Below, piece after piece: positions 5,809 to 10,788 of a DNA stretch of 10,788 bases. Position numbers and translations under genes: made by a program. Where the stretch lies: NCBI GenBank assembly GCA_030018855.1, contig JASEHG010000051.1:1-10788 (forward strand). Direction: 5' to 3'. This DNA is from Candidatus Brocadiaceae bacterium (GTDB lineage: Bacteria; Planctomycetota; Brocadiia; Brocadiales; Bathyanammoxibiaceae). The notes beneath the pieces were generated by a model. That model ran no database searches and had not been told where the DNA came from. It worked only from the letters and a program-made list of their open reading frames with translations. Each line of letters begins with the position of its first letter. Within the stretch, counting starts at the first letter, position 1.

Positions 5809-6918
5809 ATGAACTATCTAGGCTTACTAATATTGTGCGTCAGTCTTTTAACCTCATTGCCTCGTATGGCCGAAGGAACCACCCCAAGCTTGCCGAAGGG
5901 GAAAGAGGCAGAGGAATTAACGGTAGGTGTCCTGTATTACCTGTGGTGGGGTTTATTACCTGGAGACAAAAACACCTGGAAATTCGGCCATAGCTTAACA
6001 CCCGAATTGGGTGAGTACGACTCTAAAGACCCAGGCGTGGCCGAACAACACCTGCGATGGGCCAGCCAGTACGGCATAAACCTCCTGCAGGTCTCCTGGG
6101 CAGGACCTGGTAAGAGAGACCCTTCCCTGGATAACGACGAGGTTGACCTGGCCTTAAAAGAAGGTCTATTAAAGGCACCTTCTATTGCAAAGGTAAAGTT
6201 TCTCCTGGTTTATGAGACCGAAAAGGCCCTTGGGGCAGAGGCTGAAAAATTAGGTTATGACCCCAAAAAGGCCTTCGTGGAAGACCTCCTCTATGCAAAC
6301 CAGAACTATTTTAATCATACCAGTTATTTCAGACTGGGGGGCCATCCAGTAGTGATGATCTGGAAGACCAGGGCCGTCCTGAACTCCCTCCTCCAGGAGA
6401 CAGGTCATGAACTATCTGAGGTGCTTCAAGAGATAGAAAGGGCCTGCAATCAAGACCTATTCTGGGTAAGCCTTGGGGAGGACATTTACAGCCCAAAGGG
6501 TCCTGACCTGGAGGAACCCACGTTAAAGGTAATGGATGGAATCGCCCCTCTCCTGGGGGATGACTTCCCTGCAGGGGAGGAGAAGCCCTGGAGGGAGTAC
6601 CTGGACCATGTTGCCACCAGCTACACCCTGTGGCAGGAGGCGGCCAAAAGGGCTGGTTTTATCTTCGTCCCTTCAGCCCTGCCAGGGTTTGATGACAGGC
6701 ACTTCAGGTTCGGCCGGAACCGATTCATGGAGATGGAACCCAGCAACTTCAAGGAATCCGTCAGGGTAGCAAAAGAGGTGGCTAGGGGGAGTAGTAGATG
6801 GATATCCATATACGGTTTTAACGAGTGGTTTGAGAGCGGGGGCATTGAACCTACGAAGGAATATGGTATGCTATTCCTAAAGGCCCTGGAATCCGCCTTA
6901 GGCGGACTAAAGGATTAG
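5809..6918 (+). CDS. Secreted GH99-like glycoside hydrolase (endo-mannosidase fold)
   Basis: 369 residues. The N-terminal segment LGLLILCVSLLTSLPRMA looks like a signal peptide with a likely cut before EGT, so the protein acts outside the cytosol; its N-region lacks a positive charge. The mature protein follows the GH99 and WbsX-like pattern: VGVLYYLWW at the first barrel strand, then YDSKDPGVAEQHLRWASQYG, then LLQVSWAGPG, and near the end YGFNEWFESGGIEP. In that last motif Glu339 and Glu342 are spaced like the catalytic glutamate pair of GH99 endo-alpha-mannosidases. GH99 enzymes cut internal alpha-mannosidic bonds through an epoxide intermediate; the substrate here is unknown. The C-terminus (SALGG) is encoded by a palindromic repeat. 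The next gene follows after 2 nt, forming an operon. Confidence 0.8.
   Translation: MNYLGLLILCVSLLTSLPRMAEGTTPSLPKGKEAEELTVGVLYYLWWGLLPGDKNTWKFGHSLTPELGEYDSKDPGVAEQHLRWASQYGINLLQVSWAGPGKRDPSLDNDEVDLALKEGLLKAPSIAKVKFLLVYETEKALGAEAEKLGYDPKKAFVEDLLYANQNYFNHTSYFRLGGHPVVMIWKTRAVLNSLLQETGHELSEVLQEIERACNQDLFWVSLGEDIYSPKGPDLEEPTLKVMDGIAPLLGDDFPAGEEKPWREYLDHVATSYTLWQEAAKRAGFIFVPSALPGFDDRHFRFGRNRFMEMEPSNFKESVRVAKEVARGSSRWISIYGFNEWFESGGIEPTKEYGMLFLKALESALGGLKD
6892..6906. repeat. Palindrome TCCGCC-TTA-GGCGGA inside a gene's 3' end
   Basis: Perfect 6-bp inverted repeat and second intact copy of the family first seen at 26-40. It encodes residues SALGG of the GH99-like protein, twelve bases before the TAG stop. 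Confidence 0.8.
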
Positions 6919-6920
6919 AC

Positions 6921-7724
6921 ATGAAAGTTAGCTTATTAACTATCTTTATACTCCTCTTGGTGGGAGCAACCCTGCCGCTCAGCCTCACAATCCCCCAGGC
7001 CTATGCCCAGCATGATATGGGGGATGACGCCAAGGCACACTTTGACAAGGGACATGAACACTACAAACAGGGGCGTTACGACGATTCTATCGCAGAATTC
7101 AAGAAGGCCCTGGAACACGACCCCAAGGATGCCGCCAGCCTCTTTGGCCTGGGCAACTCTTACTTCCTGAAGCAGGACTTTGTCCAGGCCATAAAGTGCT
7201 ACCAGGAGGTCACCCAAATCAAACCAGATTTCCCCAAGGCCCACTATGCACTGGCACTTGCCTACAGGAGGGTGGGTAAGCCCGAAGAGGCCGAGAAAGA
7301 GTTTGAAATCTACAACCGCCTCAGCACACAAAAACCTGCTGAGACGCCCAAACCTGCCGAGAAGAAACCAGAACCTAAAAAGCCTGCCGTGAAGAGATTG
7401 AAAGAGGCCCCACCCGCAGAGGCGAAGCCTGCTGAAGAGAAAGGGGCGCCGGAAGAAGTGCTTAAAAAGGCCAGGCCCACAGAAAGGGAAGCAAGGATAC
7501 GCCCCGAAAGGCTCTTCCCGAAAGAGGCCAGGCCGGCCTTTACCGTAGTGAAGAAGGAAAAAGAACAAAGAAATTTTGTCGCACGCTATATACGTACCCT
7601 CAAGGACTGGGGACCAGTGGGTATGGTTTTATTGTGGTCCACATACTACGTCGTTGCGGCCCAGGTATGGATAGGTATAGTGGTACTCTTTGGCCTCGTT
7701 ATCCTGTGGCGGAGACGGAGGTAG
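6921..7724 (+). CDS. Exported TPR protein with Lys/Pro-rich linker and C-terminal membrane anchor
   Basis: 267 residues. Signal peptide residues 1-30 end in the motif AYA before QHDM, a good signal peptidase I site. Three TPR units follow (about residues 34-135: HYKQGRYDDSIAEFKKALEHDP and two more). Then comes a disordered Lys/Pro/Ala/Glu-rich linker (about 137-205, repeated KPAE and PAEAKPAEE), and finally a hydrophobic span near residues 235-262 capped by four arginines at the C-terminus. The TPRs should face the periplasm, tethered to the inner membrane with the basic tail inside. The ATG at 6921 has AAGGA six bases upstream. It lies 2 nt after the GH99-like gene and about 100 nt before the selenoprotein gene, from which it is separated by a cruciform repeat. 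Partners are unknown. Confidence 0.82.
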   Translation: MKVSLLTIFILLLVGATLPLSLTIPQAYAQHDMGDDAKAHFDKGHEHYKQGRYDDSIAEFKKALEHDPKDAASLFGLGNSYFLKQDFVQAIKCYQEVTQIKPDFPKAHYALALAYRRVGKPEEAEKEFEIYNRLSTQKPAETPKPAEKKPEPKKPAVKRLKEAPPAEAKPAEEKGAPEEVLKKARPTEREARIRPERLFPKEARPAFTVVKKEKEQRNFVARYIRTLKDWGPVGMVLLWSTYYVVAAQVWIGIVVLFGLVILWRRRR

Positions 7725-7726
7725 CA

Positions 7727-7804
7727 AGTAGCTAGGTAGCCGCAGGCTTTAGCCTGCGTTAGAGTCGCAACCTAAAGGTTGCGGCTACCTGACTACTAGC
7801 TACT
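7727..7804. repeat. Two-hairpin cruciform repeat
   Basis: The outer stem GGTAGC (7735-7740) pairs with GCTACC (7784-7789). Inside are two 8-bp hairpins, CGCAGGCT/AGCCTGCG (7741-7758) and CGCAACCT/AGGTTGCG (7766-7783), joined by a 7-nt linker. A further stem AGTAGCTA (7727-7734) pairs with TAGCTACT (7797-7804). The element fills the gap between the TPR stop codon and the ribosome site of the next gene. It looks like a mobile palindromic repeat; no riboswitch class is recognised. Confidence 0.8.
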
Positions 7805-7810
7805 AACCAA

Positions 7811-7817
7811 AGGAGGG
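7811..7817 (+). promoter_or_regulatory. Strong ribosome binding site deciding the start of the selenoprotein
   Basis: AGGAGGG lies six bases upstream of the ATG at 7824. The in-frame TTG at 7818 would abut the site directly, so 7824 is the start. Confidence 0.85.
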
Positions 7818-7823
7818 TTGGTT

Positions 7824-8048
7824 ATGGATAAAGTGCTTATCTTCGGCAAGGATGAGTGCCCCTACACAAGTGGTGTAAGGGGAGATTATACTAACAGGGG
7901 TATCCCCTTTGAGTACATCAACGTAAAGAAGAGTAGAGACGGCATGAAGAAGATGCTGGAATACTCTGGCGGAAGGAGAGAGGTTCCTGTTATAGTAGAG
8001 GGTAAGAAGATTACTGTCGGTTTTGGTGGTGGGACGTGACACGTCTAG
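7824..8048 (+). CDS. Uxx-star family glutaredoxin-like selenoprotein (UGA at 8037 read as selenocysteine)
   Basis: 71 residues to the UGA, 74 with readthrough. The thioredoxin-like fold is plain: the first strand KVLIFGKDE leads to Cys12-Pro-Tyr-Thr, a monothiol form of the glutaredoxin CxxC, then YINVKK, the MLEYSGGRREVPVIVEG segment with the cis-proline, and a glycine-rich end GFGGGT. The frame then reads TGA CAC GTC TAG, giving Sec72-His-Val-stop. This is the C-terminal pattern that names the Uxx-star family (Sec or Cys third from the end). A SECIS-like hairpin follows (8052-8068). Sec72 could form a selenylsulfide with Cys12, so the protein is probably a small redox carrier; that is inference. 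If the genome lacks selA, selB, selC and selD, the UGA would be an ordinary stop. It is 125 nt upstream of a radical SAM gene. Confidence 0.88.
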
Positions 8049-8051
8049 GCC

Positions 8052-8068
8052 ACCGATGGTCTATCGGT
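8052..8068 (+). promoter_or_regulatory. Bacterial SECIS element
   Basis: A perfect 6-bp stem ACCGAT/ATCGGT closes a GGTCT loop. The loop begins 18 nt after the TGA at 8037-8039. In the E. coli fdhF SECIS the loop also contains GGUCU, is also 18 nt from the UGA, and the codon after UGA is also CAC (recalled from the literature). The guanines in the loop are what SelB recognises. The stem lies after the TAG stop at 8046-8048, so it is unconstrained by coding. Confidence 0.85.
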
Positions 8069-8077
8069 CTTTAACTA

Positions 8078-8105
8078 GGGAGTAGGGGGTAGGGAGTAGG
8101 GGTTA
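8078..8105 (+). repeat. Heptamer tandem repeat, four units
   Basis: Units are GGGAGTA, GGGGGTA, GGGAGTA and GGGGTTA. They are followed by an imperfect stem in which AGCAGGAT faces ATCTTGCT across AAA (8105-8123). It lies between the SECIS and the radical SAM gene. No promoter is obvious in the remaining sequence up to 8161. Confidence 0.75.
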
Positions 8106-8173
8106 GCAGGATAAAATCTTGCTACTCCTTACGCCCTGACCTCTGGCCCCTGTTTTTGATAGAGGAGTAAGAC

Positions 8174-9349
8174 ATGAAGAGTGGTATGCCAGCACATACG
8201 GTAGCGGAAAGGCCAGTAGAGAGATACCCGCTCAGGCTACTGTTCTGGGAGAGTACGGTAGCCTGTAATCTGGAGTGTATACACTGTCGCAGGCTGGACG
8301 TGGCCAAAGAGCTTGTCAAAGAAGAACTCACCACCCAGGAGGCCTTCCGCTTCATAGACGACCTGGCTACCATGGGCAGTCCCATATTAGTCCTCAGTGG
8401 GGGTGAACCCCTGTACCGCCCCGACATCTTTGAAATAGCCCGTTATGCTGCGGACACCAGGCGAGTAAAGGTGGCCCTGGCTACCAATGGCACGTTGGTT
8501 GACGAACGTATCGCTAAGAAGATAGTGGAGGCGGGGGTGGAGAGGGTCTCTATAAGCCTGGACGGGGCAGATGCAAAGACCCACGACGAGTTCCGCAAAC
8601 TCCCGGGTTCGTTTGAGAGGGCACTCCACGGCTTCCGACTCCTCAAGAAGTTAGGTATGAGCATGCAGATAAACTCCACGGTAGCCAACCACAATGTGCA
8701 CCAACTCAGGGACCTCTATCAGCTTGCCCTCCGTCTCGAGGCAGATGCCTTACACATCTTCATGTTGGTGCCAGTGGGCTGTGGGGTAGAAATTGCCGAG
8801 GACCAGATGCTCTCAGCCCAGAAATACGAAGAAACCCTTAACCTCTTCTACGACCTGGCACTGGAGGCCAAGATACAGACCAAGGCCACGTGTGCACCCC
8901 ATTACTTCAGGATACTCAGACAGCGGGGCGGAAGCACAGCCGGGCATCCCGGGGGAATGCCGCCGATAAAAGACCCGCATTTAATGGGCAGGATGGGGAC
9001 GTCCCATCCAGGCGGCCACCCCTCTATGGCCGCCATGACCAAGGGCTGTCTGGCTGGCACAGGGGTATGCTTCATCTCCCATAAGGGTGAGGTCTTCCCC
9101 TGCGGTTACCTGCCCGTTACCTCTGGAAATGTTAGGACCAAGAGTTTTGCCGAGATATGGCGCACTTCCGAGATTTTTGCCAAACTCCGTAACCCTGACC
9201 TCCTGGGTGGCAAGTGCGGGGCCTGTGAATATAAAAAGGTCTGTGAAGGCTGCCGGGCCAGGGCCTTCTACCAGACGGGGGACTACATGGCCGAAGAGCC
9301 TTACTGCATATACGTGCCAAAGGGACTACAGAAAAACAGTAAGCAGTAA
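8174..9349 (+). CDS. Radical SAM/SPASM enzyme of the AhbD/NirJ-like heme-synthesis group
   Basis: 391 residues. The radical SAM cluster motif is Cys31-x3-Cys35-x2-Cys38, with the SAM-binding Gly76-Gly-Glu-Pro79 and a well-conserved barrel (ISLDGADAKTHDEFRKLPGSFERAL). The C-terminal SPASM domain has Cys292, 299, 310, 348, 351, 357, 360 and 378, enough for auxiliary Fe-S clusters. The stretches KATCAPHYFRILRQR, CFISHKGEVFPCGYLPV and GCRARAFYQTGDYMAEEPYC are those of AhbD and NirJ-type enzymes, which modify propionate side chains of tetrapyrroles in the alternative heme and heme d1 pathways. Oddity: residues about 250-288 form a Gly/Pro/His/Met-rich insert (GHPGGMPP, SHPGGHPS) before Cys292. The ATG has GAGGAG six bases upstream. 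No other tetrapyrrole gene is in the window, so the exact reaction is uncertain. The last residues (NSKQ) are encoded by a heptamer repeat. Confidence 0.83.
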   Translation: MKSGMPAHTVAERPVERYPLRLLFWESTVACNLECIHCRRLDVAKELVKEELTTQEAFRFIDDLATMGSPILVLSGGEPLYRPDIFEIARYAADTRRVKVALATNGTLVDERIAKKIVEAGVERVSISLDGADAKTHDEFRKLPGSFERALHGFRLLKKLGMSMQINSTVANHNVHQLRDLYQLALRLEADALHIFMLVPVGCGVEIAEDQMLSAQKYEETLNLFYDLALEAKIQTKATCAPHYFRILRQRGGSTAGHPGGMPPIKDPHLMGRMGTSHPGGHPSMAAMTKGCLAGTGVCFISHKGEVFPCGYLPVTSGNVRTKSFAEIWRTSEIFAKLRNPDLLGGKCGACEYKKVCEGCRARAFYQTGDYMAEEPYCIYVPKGLQKNSKQ

Positions 9350-9406
9350 GGAGTAGGCAGTAGGCAGAAACCCTGTTTCTTAGTTCTTACTGCTTACTGC
9401 CTACTG
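9337..9406. repeat. Heptamer repeats in inverted arrangement at a gene end
   Basis: The left arm has units CAGTAAG, CAGTAAG, GAGTAGG and CAGTAGG (9337-9364). The right arm (9384-9406) carries the complement. CAGTAAGCAGTAAG at 9337-9350 pairs perfectly over 14 bp with 9386-9399, and a small AGAAAC/GTTTCT hairpin (9366-9380) sits inside. The radical SAM stop codon TAA (9347-9349) is part of the first arm. A T-run follows at 9421-9426, so it might also end transcription, though the run is 22 nt past the stem. Confidence 0.8.
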
Positions 9407-9439
9407 TATACCACTTGCTGTTTTTTGAGGGTATTGTCC

Positions 9440-9553
9440 GTGGACCCAAAGACCTTCCGAATTGTCATGATGGGCTCCATAGCCATCATGGTGATGGCAT
9501 TAGTGATAAATTCCTGCATATTGATAAAGAGGTTCCATCTTTTAGGCTTCTGA
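9440..9553 (+). CDS. 37-residue single-span membrane peptide
   Basis: A short frame starts at GTG 9440, eight bases after GAGGG (9427-9431), and ends at TGA 9551. The peptide opens MDPKTFR, then has about 22 hydrophobic residues (IVMMGSIAIMVMALVINSC and ILI), then KRFHLLGF. This is the layout of a real single-pass membrane microprotein: short polar head, one uninterrupted span, basic flank. It matches no family I recognise. Small subunits of this kind often stabilise larger membrane complexes such as oxidases, but no partner is encoded nearby. An in-frame TTG at 9434 is too close to the ribosome site. Support is the ribosome site plus the coherent membrane-protein composition in an otherwise unexplained 290-nt gap. 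Confidence 0.6.
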   Translation: MDPKTFRIVMMGSIAIMVMALVINSCILIKRFHLLGF

Positions 9554-9564
9554 GTTAGCAGGGG

Positions 9565-9579
9565 TTTTGCAGAGGTCTC
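9565..9579 (+). repeat. 15-nt direct repeat, copy 2
   Basis: Identical to 76-90 (TTTTGCAGAGGTCTC), same orientation. It lies between the membrane peptide and the inverted repeat at 9596. Confidence 0.6.
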
Positions 9580-9595
9580 AGATGGGCGTGAAGGG

Positions 9596-9633
9596 GCAGG
9601 GGCGACCCACCTACGGCTGACGGTCGCCCCTGC
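9596..9633. repeat. Inverted repeat related to the GTAGGGG family, at the 3' end of the barrel gene
   Basis: Perfect 12-bp arms GCAGGGGCGACC and GGTCGCCCCTGC flank a 14-nt centre. The ends resemble the GTAGGGG palindromes with one base change (GCAGGGG). It lies six bases past the stop codon of the minus-strand barrel gene. Its stem could end that transcript, but no U-tract follows on that strand. Confidence 0.75.
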
Positions 9634-9639
9634 AAAGCC

Positions 9640-10674
9640 CTAGAATCCTATGCCTATTCCCACCACAAACCTGTAATCCGATTCCTGCTCTTTTCCATTC
9701 ATGTCCTGGAGAACGGGTATGCTCATGGAAAAGAAGGGCGAGTAGCGGTCAGCAATGGTGGCCCTCACACCAGGGGAGAAATATAGCTGGTTTCCACCAC
9801 TGTTGTCGTCATCCCTGCCTCTGATTTCGTTCTTGTCATGCCACTCTCCGTTTAATTCTGCCACGAGGTCCCATGCCAGGCGGGTGTGTTCTTCATCGTG
9901 CATCTGGTCACCCACCATGTGGTGGTGTACGTGCCTTATCTCGCCAATCCTGTAAGAGGTGGCGAAATTATAGAGGAACATGTCTCCCAGGATAGTGCGC
10001 TGACTGCCATGGGTGGTAAAGGCGTAGAGGATGTTGCTGTCCAGAGACAACTTGCCCCAGCGTTTTGTTACGGCCAGGCCGGCCATGGGGTCCCAGGAGC
10101 CAGAACCCGGCTGGTGCTCCACCTCAAAGCGTGGGCCATGGCGGGGTCTCTCGGAGGTGCGTCCCGTGGGCGTCTTCAGCCCGAAGAGGGCGGATACCTC
10201 TAGCTCCTTGCTATGCCGGTGCAAGAGTCTGTATTGTCCGAAGAGGGTAAGGTCTCCAAAATCCGCTGAGTCGCCGTGTCTGTGTAACTCTACATCCCTC
10301 TCCCCATCCTCATGTACATGGATATGTCCTTCCTTTACCTGCTCATAAGAGACATACGGGAGGCGGAGGCCTACGAAGAAGTCATTTGTTACCCCATAGG
10401 CCCCTGTCAAGATAGTACTCCACCTGGAGTCTACGCTGTGCACCTCCTGCCCCTGCGAGGCAAAGTCCCGTAGTTCGCCATCGCTGTAGCGGTCAAACTT
10501 GAGGTTTTCCAGACGGAAGTCCACAAAAAAATGGCCCTTTTGCAGTGTTGTGGCAGGGGTAGTGATGATGGGCCCTGACTTCCCTGGTCCGACCCCCACA
10601 CTGCCATGGTGCCCCAAGACTTCTCCTGCGAAAAGGCAGAAGAAGAGGGTAACAATACAAACTAGATATTTCAT
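9640..10674 (-). CDS. His-rich outer-membrane beta-barrel protein (transporter-like, MetA-pathway family type)
   Basis: 344 residues. Signal peptide residues 1-21 (KYLVCIVTLFFCLFAG) are cut before HHGSVGVG. The mature protein alternates short amphipathic strands and ends VVGIGIGF, with the terminal phenylalanine that the BAM complex uses to insert outer-membrane barrels. The start GVGPGKSGPIITTPATTLQKGHFFVDFRLE and the strand VTNDFFVGLRLPYV are typical of the transporter-like barrel group related to the phenol-degradation MetA family. Those are often found beside metal efflux or methane and aromatic metabolism genes. Histidine clusters (HIHVHEDGERDVELHRHG, then IRHVHHHMVGDQMHDEEH) suggest metal binding on loops. 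AAGGAG (10683-10688) lies eight bases upstream of the ATG. No partner pump is in the window, so cargo is unknown. Confidence 0.8.
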   Translation of the reverse strand: MKYLVCIVTLFFCLFAGEVLGHHGSVGVGPGKSGPIITTPATTLQKGHFFVDFRLENLKFDRYSDGELRDFASQGQEVHSVDSRWSTILTGAYGVTNDFFVGLRLPYVSYEQVKEGHIHVHEDGERDVELHRHGDSADFGDLTLFGQYRLLHRHSKELEVSALFGLKTPTGRTSERPRHGPRFEVEHQPGSGSWDPMAGLAVTKRWGKLSLDSNILYAFTTHGSQRTILGDMFLYNFATSYRIGEIRHVHHHMVGDQMHDEEHTRLAWDLVAELNGEWHDKNEIRGRDDDNSGGNQLYFSPGVRATIADRYSPFFSMSIPVLQDMNGKEQESDYRFVVGIGIGF

Positions 10675-10690
10675 CCCCAGTGCTCCTTTC

Positions 10691-10772
10691 CCGCCTTAGG
10701 TGGATTAGCCCACCTGAAGCGGATGTTGGTTATTAGGGGCAATTCCCGCCTGAGGCGTCCTCCTGAGGCGGA
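10691..10772. repeat. Cluster of CCGCCTNAGGCGG-type palindromes
   Basis: CCGCCTTAGGTGG (10691-10703) faces CCACCTGAAGCGG (10710-10722) with two non-Watson-Crick positions, one of them a possible G-U pair. Next is the perfect CGCC-TGA-GGCG (10747-10757), then a half copy CCTGAGGCGGA (10762-10772). The cluster is related to 26-40 and 6892-6906 and lies upstream of the barrel gene, where its promoter should be. I could not pick out a convincing promoter. Confidence 0.65.
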
Positions 10773-10788
10773 CTTTCAGGATTTTCAA

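Noticed and set aside
6936..7568. 210-residue open frame on the minus strand
   Set aside because: It runs opposite the TPR-anchor gene and is rich in Phe, Leu and Gly as expected from reading Lys/Glu/Pro codons backwards. It shows no domain, and the plus-strand gene has a signal peptide, TPRs and an anchor.
7818..7823. TTG as start of the selenoprotein
   Set aside because: It directly follows the AGGAGGG ribosome site, leaving no spacing; the ATG at 7824 is ideally placed.
8037..8039. TGA as an ordinary stop codon
   Set aside because: The Sec-x-x-stop ending, the family tail before it and the correctly spaced GGTCT hairpin together favour recoding. The decision still depends on the genome having the selenocysteine genes.
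9337..9406. CRISPR-like array
   Set aside because: Units are only seven bases, contiguous and without unique spacers; no cas gene is present.
9551..9553. TGA of the membrane peptide as a second selenocysteine codon
   Set aside because: No family tail follows and no GG-loop hairpin lies at suitable distance downstream.
9886..10203. Plus-strand frames opposite the barrel gene
   Set aside because: They are shadows of the minus-strand barrel gene, with no ribosome site or recognisable domain.

Overview
The window reads as a chromosomal stretch from a Gram-negative-type bacterium of moderately high GC. Supporting signs are a lipoprotein, an outer-membrane beta-barrel protein with a signal peptide, and clear Shine-Dalgarno sites. 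Arg is often coded by AGG and Ile by ATA. An AhbD/NirJ-like heme-type radical SAM enzyme and a probable selenocysteine protein suggest an anaerobic or micro-aerobic lineage. The dense load of short palindromic repeats recalls uncultivated groups such as Brocadiales-like Planctomycetota or Nitrospirota. That placement is a guess; the sequence does not prove it.

Layout. 1-960 is AT-richer than the rest and holds a small protein overlapping a nucleotidyltransferase, a toxin-antitoxin-like pair. 972-1364 is a small PH-like-fold protein. From 1498 to 5160 a probable operon with overlapping ends encodes an N-acyl-D-amino-acid deacylase, a class I glutamine-amidotransferase-type peptidase (C26) and an 11-TPR lipoprotein. 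Converging on it from the minus strand is a PPC-domain (DUF296) gene. Divergent from that gene, 5809-7724 encodes a secreted GH99-like glycosidase and an exported TPR protein with a C-terminal membrane anchor. Then follow a 74-residue glutaredoxin-like protein, the AhbD/NirJ-like radical SAM/SPASM enzyme, and a previously hidden 37-residue single-span membrane peptide. The right end holds a His-rich outer-membrane barrel protein on the minus strand.

The strongest result is at 7824-8068. The glutaredoxin-like frame appears to stop at TGA (8037), but the next codons are CAC, GTC and TAG, so readthrough would end the protein in Sec-His-Val-stop. This is the signature of the Uxx-star selenoprotein family. 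A perfect 6-bp hairpin with a GGTCT loop begins just downstream, and the loop starts 18 nt after the TGA, the same loop and spacing as the E. coli fdhF SECIS as I recall it. The gene would normally be annotated two residues short and without its selenocysteine.

The second theme is repeats. Four 28-nt palindromes share GTAGGGG/CCCCTAC ends: one in frame in a coding region, one forming both a stop codon and the next gene's signal-peptide N-region, one forming another stop codon, and one intergenic. Heptamer arrays, a two-hairpin cruciform element and a TCCGCCTNAGGCGGA palindrome family also sit mostly at gene ends. No rRNA, tRNA, CRISPR array or transposase gene was seen.
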